From Rhodopseudomonas_A palustris_F (lineage in GTDB: Bacteria > Pseudomonadota > Alphaproteobacteria > Rhizobiales > Xanthobacteraceae), in NCBI RefSeq assembly GCF_000013745.1, contig NC_007925.1, forward strand, positions 3,534,001 to 3,598,000: a stretch of 64,000 bases of DNA, written 5' to 3'. Numbering within the stretch: position 1 is the stretch's first letter; every line of letters begins with the position of its first letter. Shown here one piece after another: positions 45,665 to 54,067 of this stretch. Both the position numbers and the translations under genes were made by a program. The notes under the pieces are model-generated. The model had not been told where the DNA came from. It worked only from the letters and a program-made list of their open reading frames with translations, and searched no databases.

Positions 45665-46663
45665 TTAATTGGTGGCCTTGGTTTCCTTCAGGAACTCTTC
45701 GATCAGCGGCTTGCCGACTCGGTTGGCGACGTCGCCGTAGACCGACTCCATCGCCTTGCGCATCGCGGCGTCCTGCTCCGGCGTCAACTTGACGAGTTCG
45801 GTCTTGCCGGACTTCTGCATCTCGGCCAACGCGTCTTCGTTCTCCTTGGCGGACAGGCTGTTGCCGTAGGCCGAGGCCTCTTTCATCGCCTTGTCGAGTT
45901 CGGTGCGCAGGTTGGCCGGCAAGTCATCCCAGAACTTCTTGTTCACGATCACCACGTAGCCGAGATAGCCGTGATTGGTGAGCGTGGTGAACTTCTGCAC
46001 CTCGTGCATTTTCTGGGTGTACATGTTGGAGGGCGTATTTTCCTGGCCGTCGACCACGCCGGTCTGCAGCGCCTGATAGACTTCGGAGAACGCCATCACC
46101 TGCGGGATCGCGCCGAGCGCGCGGAACTGGGCGTCGAGCACCTTGGAGGACTGGATGCGGAATTTCAGCCCCTTGTAGTCCGCCGGCGCCACCAATTTCT
46201 TGTTAGCACTCATGATCTTGAAGCCGTTGTCCCAATAGGCCAGCCCGGTCATGCCCTTGCCATCGAGCAGCTTCAACAGCTTGGTGCCGAGCGGGCCGTC
46301 GGTGACTTTGCGCAGCGTCGGCAGATCGGACAGGATATAGGGCAGATCGAACACTTCGAATTCGCGCACGCCGATCGGGCCGAACTTGGAATTCGACGGC
46401 GCCAGCATCTGCACCGCGCCGAGTTGCAAGGCTTCGAGCTCTTCCTTGTCCTTGTAGAGCTGCGAGTTCGGGTAGACCTCGACCTTGACCTTGCCGGCGG
46501 TGTACTTCTCGGCGAGTTCTTTGAATTTTTCGGCGGCCAGACCCTTCGGGGTGTTCGGCGCCACCACGTGGCTGAACTTGATGACGATCGGCGACTGTGC
46601 CGCAGCCGGCCCAACAACAGCGAACATCGCGGCCGACGCCGCGGCCAAAATCAATTTGCGCAT
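45665..46663 (-). CDS. dctP: TRAP transporter periplasmic solute-binding protein (DctP type)
   Basis: A 332-residue periplasmic receptor: signal peptide to about residue 23 (MRKLILAAASAAMFAVVGPAAA), then the DctP fold with KFSHVVAPNTPKGLAAEKFKELAEKYTAGKV at the start and the conserved-Arg region KGLKFRIQSSKV, which binds the substrate carboxylate in relatives. Ligand identity is not deducible from sequence alone. GGAGG precedes the ATG. First gene of the TRAP operon. Confidence 0.93.
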   Translation of the reverse strand: MRKLILAAASAAMFAVVGPAAAQSPIVIKFSHVVAPNTPKGLAAEKFKELAEKYTAGKVKVEVYPNSQLYKDKEELEALQLGAVQMLAPSNSKFGPIGVREFEVFDLPYILSDLPTLRKVTDGPLGTKLLKLLDGKGMTGLAYWDNGFKIMSANKKLVAPADYKGLKFRIQSSKVLDAQFRALGAIPQVMAFSEVYQALQTGVVDGQENTPSNMYTQKMHEVQKFTTLTNHGYLGYVVIVNKKFWDDLPANLRTELDKAMKEASAYGNSLSAKENEDALAEMQKSGKTELVKLTPEQDAAMRKAMESVYGDVANRVGKPLIEEFLKETKATN

Positions 46664-46689
46664 TTGACCTCCCAGATTTCCTCAGACCG

Positions 46690-46702
46690 ACCGGTAACCG
46701 GT
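46690..46702. promoter_or_regulatory. Possible operator upstream of the TRAP operon
   Basis: ACCGGTAACCGGT contains two direct ACCGGT units, itself nearly palindromic, 27-39 bases upstream of the binding-protein start. It may be a control site, but no regulator is linked. Confidence 0.3.
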
Positions 46703-46794
46703 TCCAGCCTCACTGCATCACTTCAATACAGATACTTACATGCAATGGCTATTGCCCGTTAGCAGGGAGCGCCGAGGTGAGTGTGCTGCAGCGC

Positions 46795-46825
46795 AATAAA
46801 AAACGCGGCGCTTTGCAGCGCCGCG
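46795..46825 (-). terminator. Rho-independent terminator after leuA
   Basis: On the minus strand CGCGGCGCTGCAAAGCGCCGCG (22 bases here as an 8-bp-plus stem, positions 46804-46825) is followed directly by TTTTTTATT. It lies about 40 bases past the leuA stop and is a textbook intrinsic terminator for that strand. Confidence 0.85.
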
Positions 46826-46863
46826 TGCGATGGTGATGACGCCGTCGCGTCGTTTGGTCGCAA

Positions 46864-48429
46864 TCAGCTCGCAGCGGCTTCCGGCACCGGCAGGTCGCGC
46901 TCGCGCTTCATCACGATCTTGTTCAACGCACTGAGATAGGCCTTCGCCGAGGCCACCAGCGTATCCGGATCGGCGGCACGCGCGGTCATCGAGCGGCCTT
47001 CATGCGCCAGCCGCACCGAGACCTCGGCCTGCGCATCGGTGCCCTGGGTCACGGCGTGGACCTGATACAGCTCCAGCTTGGCGACATGCGGCACCAGCGC
47101 CTTGATGCAGTTGAACACCGCATCGACCGGGCCGTTGCCTTCGGCTTCTTCGATCCGGGTCTGGCCCTCGACGTCCAGCTTCATGGTGGCGCGCTGCGGG
47201 CCATGGGTCCCGGCGATCACCGTCAACGACAGCAATTTGATGCGATCGTGCGACTGCGCGATTTCCTGATCGACCAGCGCCTCGATGTCCTCGTCGTAGA
47301 TTTCCTTCTTGCGGTCGGCCAACGCCTTGAAGCGCACGAAGGCGTCTTCCAGCTGGTTCTGGCCCAGCTTGTAGCCCATCTCTTCCAGCTTGTGGACGAA
47401 GGCGTGACGGCCGGAATGCTTGCCCATCACCAGCGAGGTTTGCTTCACGCCGACGGACTCCGGCCGCATGATCTCGTAGGTCTCGGCGTTCTTCAGCATG
47501 CCGTCCTGGTGGATGCCGCTCTCATGCGCGAAGGCGTTACGGCCGACGATCGCCTTGTTGTACTGCACCGGGAACGAGGTCGCCGCCGAGACCACCTTGG
47601 AGGCGCGGGTCAGCATCGTGGTGTCGATCTTGTTCCAGAACGGCAATTTGTCGTTGCGCACCCGCATCGCCATCACGACTTCTTCCAGCGCGGTATTGCC
47701 GGCGCGCTCGCCGATGCCGTTGACGGTGCATTCGATCTGCCTTGCGCCGCCGCGGATGCCGGCCAACGAATTGGCCACCGCCATGCCCAGATCGTCATGG
47801 CAGTGCACCGAGAAGATCGCCTTGTCGGAATTCGGCACGTTTTCCCGAACCCGCTTGAACAGGTCGAAGTATTCCTCCGGCACCGAATAGCCGACGGTGT
47901 CGGGAATGTTGATGGTGGTGGCGCCGGCCTTGATCGCCGCCTCGACGCATTTGCACAGGAAGTCGAACTCGGTGCGGGTGCCGTCCTCAGATGACCATTC
48001 GACGTTGTCGGTGTGGTTGCGGGCACGGGTCACCGCCGAGATCACCAGCTGATAGACCTGCTCGGCGTCCATCTGCAGCTTGTACTTCATGTGCACCGGC
48101 GAGGTGGACAGGAAGGTGTGGATGCGGCCCTGCTTGGCCGGGCGGATCGCCTCGGCGCAGCGGTCAATGTCCTTGGCGCCGGCGCGGGACAAGCCGCAGA
48201 TCACCGCGTTCTTGGCGCGCTTGGCGATCTCATGCACCGCCGCGAAGTCGCCGTCGGAGGCGATCGGGAAGCCGGCCTCGATGACGTCGACGCCCATGGC
48301 GTCCAGCAGGCTGGCGACTTCCAGCTTCTCCTCGAAGGTCATGGTGGCGCCGGGGCATTGCTCGCCGTCGCGCAGGGTGGTGTCGAAAATGATGACGCGG
48401 TCCTTGTCGGACGGGGTGGTGGCGGTCAT
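46864..48429 (-). CDS. leuA: 2-isopropylmalate synthase
   Basis: Condenses acetyl-CoA with 2-ketoisovalerate in the first leucine-specific step. The 521-residue protein has a TIM barrel with FDTTLRDGEQCPGATM and HCHDDLGMAVANSLAG (metal-binding His) and the C-terminal LeuA regulatory domain from about residue 390, where leucine feedback acts. Full length for the family. A leucine-rich leader and attenuator precede it on the same strand, and ilvC of the same biosynthetic theme lies at the window's right end. Confidence 0.96.
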   Translation of the reverse strand: MTATTPSDKDRVIIFDTTLRDGEQCPGATMTFEEKLEVASLLDAMGVDVIEAGFPIASDGDFAAVHEIAKRAKNAVICGLSRAGAKDIDRCAEAIRPAKQGRIHTFLSTSPVHMKYKLQMDAEQVYQLVISAVTRARNHTDNVEWSSEDGTRTEFDFLCKCVEAAIKAGATTINIPDTVGYSVPEEYFDLFKRVRENVPNSDKAIFSVHCHDDLGMAVANSLAGIRGGARQIECTVNGIGERAGNTALEEVVMAMRVRNDKLPFWNKIDTTMLTRASKVVSAATSFPVQYNKAIVGRNAFAHESGIHQDGMLKNAETYEIMRPESVGVKQTSLVMGKHSGRHAFVHKLEEMGYKLGQNQLEDAFVRFKALADRKKEIYDEDIEALVDQEIAQSHDRIKLLSLTVIAGTHGPQRATMKLDVEGQTRIEEAEGNGPVDAVFNCIKALVPHVAKLELYQVHAVTQGTDAQAEVSVRLAHEGRSMTARAADPDTLVASAKAYLSALNKIVMKRERDLPVPEAAAS

Positions 48430-48467
48430 GGGAATATTCCTTGTGTCAGGTGCGGCGCTCGGCGCGC

Positions 48468-48502
48468 AAAAAGGGGTCTGGCGATGTGATGTTCGAACCC
48501 CT
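48468..48502 (-). terminator. leuA attenuator: intrinsic terminator
   Basis: On the minus strand AGGGGT (48502-48497) pairs with ACCCCT (48477-48472), followed by TTTT. The stem's first arm is shared with the competing antiterminator hairpin, and the ATG of leuA is 39 bases beyond the T-run. A short stem by general standards, but placed as an attenuator would be. Confidence 0.6.
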
Positions 48503-48540
48503 GAGTGCCCAGGCGCACGCGCCCAGACGGCCCTCAGGGG
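48498..48540 (-). promoter_or_regulatory. leuA attenuator: antiterminator hairpin
   Basis: CCCCTGAG (48540-48533, overlapping the leader stop codon) pairs with CTCAGGGG (48505-48498); a nested GGCGC/GCGCC stem is in the loop. It excludes the terminator at 48468-48502. A ribosome that finishes the leader covers the first arm and favours termination; one stalled on the Leu codons leaves it free and favours readthrough. Confidence 0.65.
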
Positions 48541-48629
48541 CGAATAAGAAGCAGCCCGCCAAGCAGCAGGGTGGAGAGCAACGCAGCCGGAATCGCGGCG
48601 GGACCGGCCTGCGCCGTCCCCTCGTCCAT
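48534..48629 (-). CDS. leuL: leuA leader peptide
   Basis: A 31-residue open frame from the ATG at 48629 with AGGA five bases upstream. Its end reads AALLSTLLLGGLLLIRP: eight Leu codons in the last 16 positions, right before the attenuator hairpins. Its job is to sense charged leucyl-tRNA through ribosome stalling. A further in-frame ATG at 48656 would lengthen it by nine residues. The peptide itself need have no function. Confidence 0.75.
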   Translation of the reverse strand: MDEGTAQAGPAAIPAALLSTLLLGGLLLIRP

Positions 48630-48764
48630 TCCAATCCTATTGCTGCGAATCAGCATCAATCCACCTTCAGGCCCGCATCGTCGCTCGAAACCGTTGACGG
48701 TTCGTTGCCGGCGAAGCACCCTGGACTTCTTGTAAACGACAAAAGCCGGCGCCCGCAACGGCAA

Positions 48765-48789
48765 AGTAGGTCAGACAGACTGACCTACT
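48765..48789. promoter_or_regulatory. Perfect stem-loop in the leuA/bioB divergent region
   Basis: AGTAGGTCAG (48765-48774) and CTGACCTACT (48780-48789) form a 10-bp perfect stem with a 5-base loop. No T-run follows on either strand. It lies 136 bases before the leuL start and 132 before bioB, where an operator or promoter element would be. Confidence 0.5.
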
Positions 48790-48920
48790 GGCCGCGCTCA
48801 GGCATAACGAACCTGCTGGGATCTGAGTACCGCGGCTGCCGAAATCCCCCCTAATGGTTCGCGCAAATCACAGACCTATGCCAAGAAAACCAGCCCTGCC
48901 CTAAGCCTTGGAGCATCACG

Positions 48921-49991
48921 TTGAATACCATCGATCTGCCGTCGCTGGCACAAGCCACCCCGACCATCCGCCACGACTGGACCCGCGAAGAAGCCGCCGC
49001 GATCTATTACGCGCCGTTCATGGATCTGATGTTCCGGGCGGCGACTATCCATCGCCAGAGCTTCGATCCCAACAAAGTGCAGTGCAATCAGCTGTTGAAC
49101 GTCAAGACCGGCGGCTGTGCCGAGGATTGCGGCTATTGCGGCCAATCTGCGCATCACCACACTGACCTGCCGGCCTCGAAGCTGATGGCCCCGGCCGACG
49201 TGATCGAAAGCGCCAAGGCGGCGAAGGCCGGCGGTGCGACGCGCTACTGCATGGGCGCGGCCTGGCGCTCGCCGAAGGATCGCGACATGGCGCCGGTGAT
49301 CGAGATGGTCAAAGGCGTGAAAGCGCTCGGCATGGAAGCCTGCGTGACGCTCGGCATGCTGAGCGACGACCAGGCCAAGCAACTCGCCGACGCCGGGCTC
49401 GACTACTACAACCACAACCTCGACACCTCGGAAGAATTCTATCCTTCGGTGGTGAAAACGCGGACCTACGGCGATCGGCTGAATACCCTGCACAAGGTGC
49501 AGGACGCCGGCATCAAGGTGTGCTGCGGCGGCATCCTCGGCCTCGGCGAGAAGCCGACCGATCGCGTCGAAATGCTGCGCACGCTGGCCAATTTGGCCAA
49601 ACATCCGGAGAGCGTGCCGATCAACTTGCTGATCCCGATCGAAGGCACGCCGATTTCTCTGACCGCGACGCCGGTCGACCCGATCGCCTTCGTGCGCACC
49701 ATCGCGCTGGCACGGATCATGATGCCATTGTCCGACGTCCGGCTCGCCGCCGGCCGCACCGCGATGTCCGACGAGATGCAGACGCTGTGCTTCCTCGCCG
49801 GCGCCAATTCGATCTTCATCGGCGACACGCTGTTGACCACGCCGAACCCCGGCGACAACAAAGATCGTAGCCTGTTCGATCGGCTCGGCCTCGAGCCGCG
49901 CGACGATCACGGCGTGCACGAGCACAGCTCGCACAGCCACACCCACGATCAGGGCCACGATCACGGCCCGCACGGGCACAGCCACGGCTGA
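48921..49991 (+). CDS. bioB: Biotin synthase
   Basis: Radical SAM enzyme that inserts sulfur into dethiobiotin. The [4Fe-4S] motif CAEDCGYCGQ (CxxxCxxC) is near residue 62, the second-cluster Cys and Arg are in the YCMGAAWR and CCGGILGLGE regions, and SVPINLLIPIEGTP follows. At 356 residues it has a C-terminal tail with 11 His in the last 29 residues, unlike the standard protein. The TTG at 48921 has GGAG seven bases upstream. The acyl-CoA carboxylase earlier in the window needs its product. Confidence 0.96.
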   Translation: MNTIDLPSLAQATPTIRHDWTREEAAAIYYAPFMDLMFRAATIHRQSFDPNKVQCNQLLNVKTGGCAEDCGYCGQSAHHHTDLPASKLMAPADVIESAKAAKAGGATRYCMGAAWRSPKDRDMAPVIEMVKGVKALGMEACVTLGMLSDDQAKQLADAGLDYYNHNLDTSEEFYPSVVKTRTYGDRLNTLHKVQDAGIKVCCGGILGLGEKPTDRVEMLRTLANLAKHPESVPINLLIPIEGTPISLTATPVDPIAFVRTIALARIMMPLSDVRLAAGRTAMSDEMQTLCFLAGANSIFIGDTLLTTPNPGDNKDRSLFDRLGLEPRDDHGVHEHSSHSHTHDQGHDHGPHGHSHG

Positions 49992-50011
49992 CGCGTCGTT
50001 GGGGAATCAGC

Positions 50012-52048
50012 TCACTGCGCATTCCGCTCCGCTTCGAAGCGTTGGCTAAAGTCACCCAAGCGCAATCGTGCGGAATCGAATTCATCAGGAGGATCTAGCA
50101 GATCTGGATCGCTGACCGAGCGTCTTGGCTTGCCAAGCTGCTTTGCACGCTCCAAATCTGCTAGTATCTCCTGGGTGAGCGCCTCGGCTTCAGGACCACG
50201 TGCAATCAGTCGTACTGAATACCTTAATTGGGCGGCATTGAGCGCAAAGAGCCCAAGCATGCGCGGCAGTCGCTCGGGTTCGGCCGCACTCGCGAAGCAT
50301 TCTGGCATTTGCTGGATGGCCTCCGCCTCTTCAAGGTATGTCCGGGGCGAATACTCGGCGCTGATAAGTTCCGCCTGCCCTGGTGGCGGCAATCCAAAAT
50401 CTGCCGGACGAAGCAATTCGAACAGATAATTACGTTCATCCGCGTAGGTCAGGGCAAGATATTTGCCAACCAACTTGTGAAATCCATCGAATTGGTCCAG
50501 CTTCTTACAGAACGCGCGCCATGTTTGGGCGGTGCCCACACCCAGCAAGGCCGCCATCCGATCAGTTTCGGTCTTTTGAAATTGCACCAAGGCCAAGTGC
50601 GTCGGCGCGACGCTACCAAACCTCGACGGCATCAAACCCAACGCAATCAGCGCTCTGACATTATACCATTCATTTGCAATCCGCTCTAATTGGCTATCGC
50701 CGTCATTTGCAATAAGCCGATGATATTTGATCCAGTCGCGCAAGATGAGCGCTCCACTATCCACCGAATCAACCGCCGCCATGTAGTGCGCAATTAGATA
50801 AGCGGGGTATGGGGTTCTTCCCACTCCGTCGAGGTCAACGCGCCTCAGCAAGCCAACGACGTTGTCGACGTCTTTGCACGCTGTCGATTGCGGGCGAGGA
50901 TGTGCAAATTTAGCGAGGTTACTCGGTAGATTACCAACATCCAACAATTCCTGCTGTCCTGCGTCTGGCGGACTTCCCCACCGCCGCGCGACTTTCGACG
51001 TCAATTCCTGCAGAAATATCTTGGTATCCAAGAAGAACAACCGGAAATCGCCCGTTTCTTGGACATAGTCCGAAATGCATCTCGAAAGGTCCTTGAGCTT
51101 CGCGATAAAATTTGCGTCTGGCGCATAGATCGAAACGCCAGCCGCATCAACGTACGCTTGGAGATTGGCGAAGGTTCTTCGAAATTCCAGATTTCCGTGT
51201 TCAGCGTTTCGAGCGTGAATAAAATATGCAATGTAAACCTTGTCTCGATCCATCATAGATAAGGCCGTAAAGCCCTTCATGTCCGAGACATCCGCTAGTG
51301 TGAAGGGCTCATTGGTTGTTATATTTATCAAGCCGTTAGAAAGACGGGAGTTCAGCGTCGTTGCCTGGGCGAAGCGAGATACTGAAATAGCGGTCGAGCC
51401 GCTTGCGGTGGACGTTGTGTCGATTGCGGTCACTCTGTCGGTTCGTGAGGGAGCGAAAGTGAAGGCCATCCCCAGGACCTCGATCTTGTTGGTGAGGGGC
51501 AGCCAACGTGCCAGATAGGGCTGCAACAGCACCACCAGGAGCACAGCTCCCAGCACATAGGTCATGAACTGATAGCGCGAGAAATCGTCGCGGCTTGCAG
51601 GCGGGGGATCCGCCGGGCCTTGCTTTGAACGCCGACCGGGCCGTGATGCGCCCGCGGTCCCCTGCGCATCGTCTGGCTCCGGAGCTCGCTGCAGCCGACT
51701 GTCGAAGTGCAGCAAGATCCAGGGCGCGGTGGCGCCGCCGACCAGCGAGGCGAGGATATAATCCCGCGACGAGGTGTGGTCCCAGGGCGGGGAGAACAAC
51801 AGGATCAGGGCCAATCCAGCGATCCAAACGCTGACCAGGATGAACAGCACCTGGACCTGCTGCATTTCCGGCAACGCAACGAGCACCGCACGCGGTCCTC
51901 TCGCGGCCAATTCGCGAAGGCGCCGCCAGGACACGGTCGGTAACCAATCCTTGGCTTGCTGATGCAGCTCGGTGGCCTTGTTCACCGTCGCAATGGTTCC
52001 GATCGCGACGCCGAGCACGAATCCGAAAAACAGCGGCCAGATACTCAC
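50012..52048 (-). CDS. Large membrane protein of unknown function, atypical base composition
   Basis: A 678-residue protein I cannot assign. Predicted TM helices lie near residues 3-20, 55-75, 85-105 and 155-180, followed by a soluble C-terminal half of about 480 residues with no motif I recognise. The first part (51500-52048) is GC-rich like its surroundings, while 50050-51470 is clearly AT-richer with different codon use, suggesting a transferred or chimaeric gene. GTG at 52048 is used, with GGGAGG five bases upstream; an earlier in-frame Met is not supported. Confidence 0.75.
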   Translation of the reverse strand: MSIWPLFFGFVLGVAIGTIATVNKATELHQQAKDWLPTVSWRRLRELAARGPRAVLVALPEMQQVQVLFILVSVWIAGLALILLFSPPWDHTSSRDYILASLVGGATAPWILLHFDSRLQRAPEPDDAQGTAGASRPGRRSKQGPADPPPASRDDFSRYQFMTYVLGAVLLVVLLQPYLARWLPLTNKIEVLGMAFTFAPSRTDRVTAIDTTSTASGSTAISVSRFAQATTLNSRLSNGLINITTNEPFTLADVSDMKGFTALSMMDRDKVYIAYFIHARNAEHGNLEFRRTFANLQAYVDAAGVSIYAPDANFIAKLKDLSRCISDYVQETGDFRLFFLDTKIFLQELTSKVARRWGSPPDAGQQELLDVGNLPSNLAKFAHPRPQSTACKDVDNVVGLLRRVDLDGVGRTPYPAYLIAHYMAAVDSVDSGALILRDWIKYHRLIANDGDSQLERIANEWYNVRALIALGLMPSRFGSVAPTHLALVQFQKTETDRMAALLGVGTAQTWRAFCKKLDQFDGFHKLVGKYLALTYADERNYLFELLRPADFGLPPPGQAELISAEYSPRTYLEEAEAIQQMPECFASAAEPERLPRMLGLFALNAAQLRYSVRLIARGPEAEALTQEILADLERAKQLGKPRRSVSDPDLLDPPDEFDSARLRLGDFSQRFEAERNAQ

Positions 52049-52240
52049 AGGCGCCTCCCTCGCCCATCCTGCAGCAACCGAAGATTGCATCGGTTGCCAT
52101 GCAACGCAAGCTGGATTGCGCCCGCAGCTTGCTCTCCGAGGATCGGAGAGACGGCGCTCAGTCGGGTCGACGACACCGTCGTCCGCCTCGGCGGTGGCGA
52201 CGCCAACGGCGCCGCGCCAGGAACGTCGGGGGTGCGCCTG

Positions 52241-53227
52241 CTACACCTTCGCCTCTGCCTTTGCGGCTTTCGCGGCCGCGGCCTCCACCACTTTGCCGGC
52301 CGGCTTGCGCAACCTGATGCGCTTCTTGCCCTCCTGCTCCAGCGCCAGCCGAACCTGCTTGAACTCCTTCAGCGAGTCCGGGTCGGTCTTGGGAAAATGC
52401 AGGTTGAGCTTCTCCAACGCGGCCACGATGGTCGAGCCGATCACCACCCGGGCAAACCATTTGTGATCGGCCGGCACGATGTGCCACGGCGCCGCCGGCG
52501 TTGCGGTGTGCGCGATCGCGTCCTGATATGCCGCCTGATAGCGATCCCACAGCGCGCGTTCGGAGACGTCGGCCATCGAGAACTTCCAGTTTTTCGCCGG
52601 ATCTTCCAGCCGGCCGAGAAAACGCTGGCGCTGCTCTTCCTTGGAGACGTTGAGGAAGAACTTCAGCACCACGGTGCCGTTGCGCGCCAAATAGCGCTCG
52701 AACGAAGCGATGTCCTCGAAGCGTTCGCGCCAGACCTTCCTGGTCACCAGTTCCGGCGGGATTTTCTGCTTGGCGAGGATCTCCGGATGCACCCGCACCA
52801 CCAGCACGTCTTCGTAGTAGGAGCGGTTGAAAATTCCGATCCGGCCGCGTTGCGGCAAACTGGTGGCAGCCCGCCACATGAAGTCGTGATCGAGTTCGTG
52901 GCTTGTCGGGGTCTTGAACGAGTACACTTCGCAGCCCTGCGGATTGACGCCGTCGAACACGCTCTTGATCGCGGTGTCCTTGCCGGCGGCGTCCATGCCC
53001 TGGAAGATCAACAGCAGCGACCAACGGTCCTGGGCGTAGAGCATCTCCTGGAAATCGTTCAGCCGCTTGCGGTTGGCCTCGATGATGCGCTCGGCCTGGC
53101 TCTTGTCGAGCCCGCCCTTCTCGTTGGTCTTGTGCGCCTTGAGGTGAAAGCGCTGCGTGCCGTCGGCCCGGAACGGCGCGATATAGGGCTTCAACGTGGC
53201 GGCGAGAGTCTTCTTGTTGTCGGGCAT
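52241..53227 (-). CDS. Polyphosphate kinase 2 family protein
   Basis: Transfers phosphate between polyphosphate and nucleotides. The Walker-A-like loop is FQGMDAAGKDTAIKSVFDGVNP, followed by the family's FNRSYYEDVLVVRVHPE and SMADVSERALWDRYQ segments. At 328 residues it is a one-domain enzyme with an Ala/Lys-rich C-terminal tail. Which nucleotide it prefers is not predictable here. Single gene, between a large unknown protein and a NUDIX gene. Confidence 0.9.
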   Translation of the reverse strand: MPDNKKTLAATLKPYIAPFRADGTQRFHLKAHKTNEKGGLDKSQAERIIEANRKRLNDFQEMLYAQDRWSLLLIFQGMDAAGKDTAIKSVFDGVNPQGCEVYSFKTPTSHELDHDFMWRAATSLPQRGRIGIFNRSYYEDVLVVRVHPEILAKQKIPPELVTRKVWRERFEDIASFERYLARNGTVVLKFFLNVSKEEQRQRFLGRLEDPAKNWKFSMADVSERALWDRYQAAYQDAIAHTATPAAPWHIVPADHKWFARVVIGSTIVAALEKLNLHFPKTDPDSLKEFKQVRLALEQEGKKRIRLRKPAGKVVEAAAAKAAKAEAKV

Positions 53228-53300
53228 GGCGGGCGGCGCTCCGGTTCACTGCGTCGAAGCTACATGGCCCGCGCCGCCGAGGCCAGCCTGTTAGCTGTCC

Positions 53301-54005
53301 TCAGCCGCGCGCAAACTGCGTCGCCAGGAATGCGGTGACGAAGCTCGGCATCGCCGCGGTGAAATCGCCCGGCTCGCGCACCAAATGGATGGCGCAGAGT
53401 TCCGGCGCGACCTGCTGCGCCAAGCTGGCCTCGATCTTGTCGCGCAACACCGCGCTCGGCCGATCAACCTGCAGCACCCGCAAGATCGCGATCAGCGTGC
53501 CGCTGACGACGCAGCACCAGCCGTCGCTCGACCGGTAGTCGGATTCAAGCAACCCGGTCTCCTCGGCGATTTCGCGGCTGATGCTGCCGGCGATATCGAG
53601 CCGGTCGCCGCGCAGATCGGAGGGATCGGGCGTGCCGCCGGGGAAATACACCCGGCCGGCATTGGCGGTGTGCTGGCCCATTTCGCCGAGCACAAAAGCG
53701 CCGTCGCTGGCGCGCAGCGCGCCCATGCCGAAGCCGTTGAACACGTTGTGATCGGGATAGCCCCAATCGCGCCACGAAAGGAAGCTCGCAAAGTCGGTCT
53801 CGAAGATGTCGGCGCTAAAGCACTGCGGCGTAAACCGCGCGTTGCGCCCGAGCAGCACCCGGCCGTTGAACAAGTCCGGCTTCTCCAGGCGGCGCTTGGC
53901 GAAATGCGCGTCGATCTCGGCGCGGCGGTCGTCGGCGAACGGCCAGCGCCAGTCGTCGCGGATCAGCTCGAGCTGCGCCACCCGGTGAAATACAGGCGCC
54001 GTCAT
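53301..54005 (-). CDS. NUDIX hydrolase
   Basis: A 234-residue NUDIX-fold hydrolase of nucleoside-diphosphate-linked substrates. The motif core REIAEETGL is intact in SISREIAEETGLLESDY, but the leading part of the box is altered (a Gly followed by a Asp where Glu is usual), so metal binding may be weaker or the substrate unusual. It lies 62 bases downstream of the helical-repeat gene of the radical SAM cluster on the same strand; whether it belongs to that cluster is unclear. Confidence 0.82.
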   Translation of the reverse strand: MTAPVFHRVAQLELIRDDWRWPFADDRRAEIDAHFAKRRLEKPDLFNGRVLLGRNARFTPQCFSADIFETDFASFLSWRDWGYPDHNVFNGFGMGALRASDGAFVLGEMGQHTANAGRVYFPGGTPDPSDLRGDRLDIAGSISREIAEETGLLESDYRSSDGWCCVVSGTLIAILRVLQVDRPSAVLRDKIEASLAQQVAPELCAIHLVREPGDFTAAMPSFVTAFLATQFARG

Positions 54006-54067
54006 CGCGCCGAGCCATACGTCAAATCAGCCATGATGCGCTGTCATGGAACGCCGCGCGGCAACAT

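Noticed and set aside
50012..52048. Assignment to a known defence or toxin family.
   Set aside because: TM layout and composition are suggestive, but no motif supports a named family, so the function is left open.
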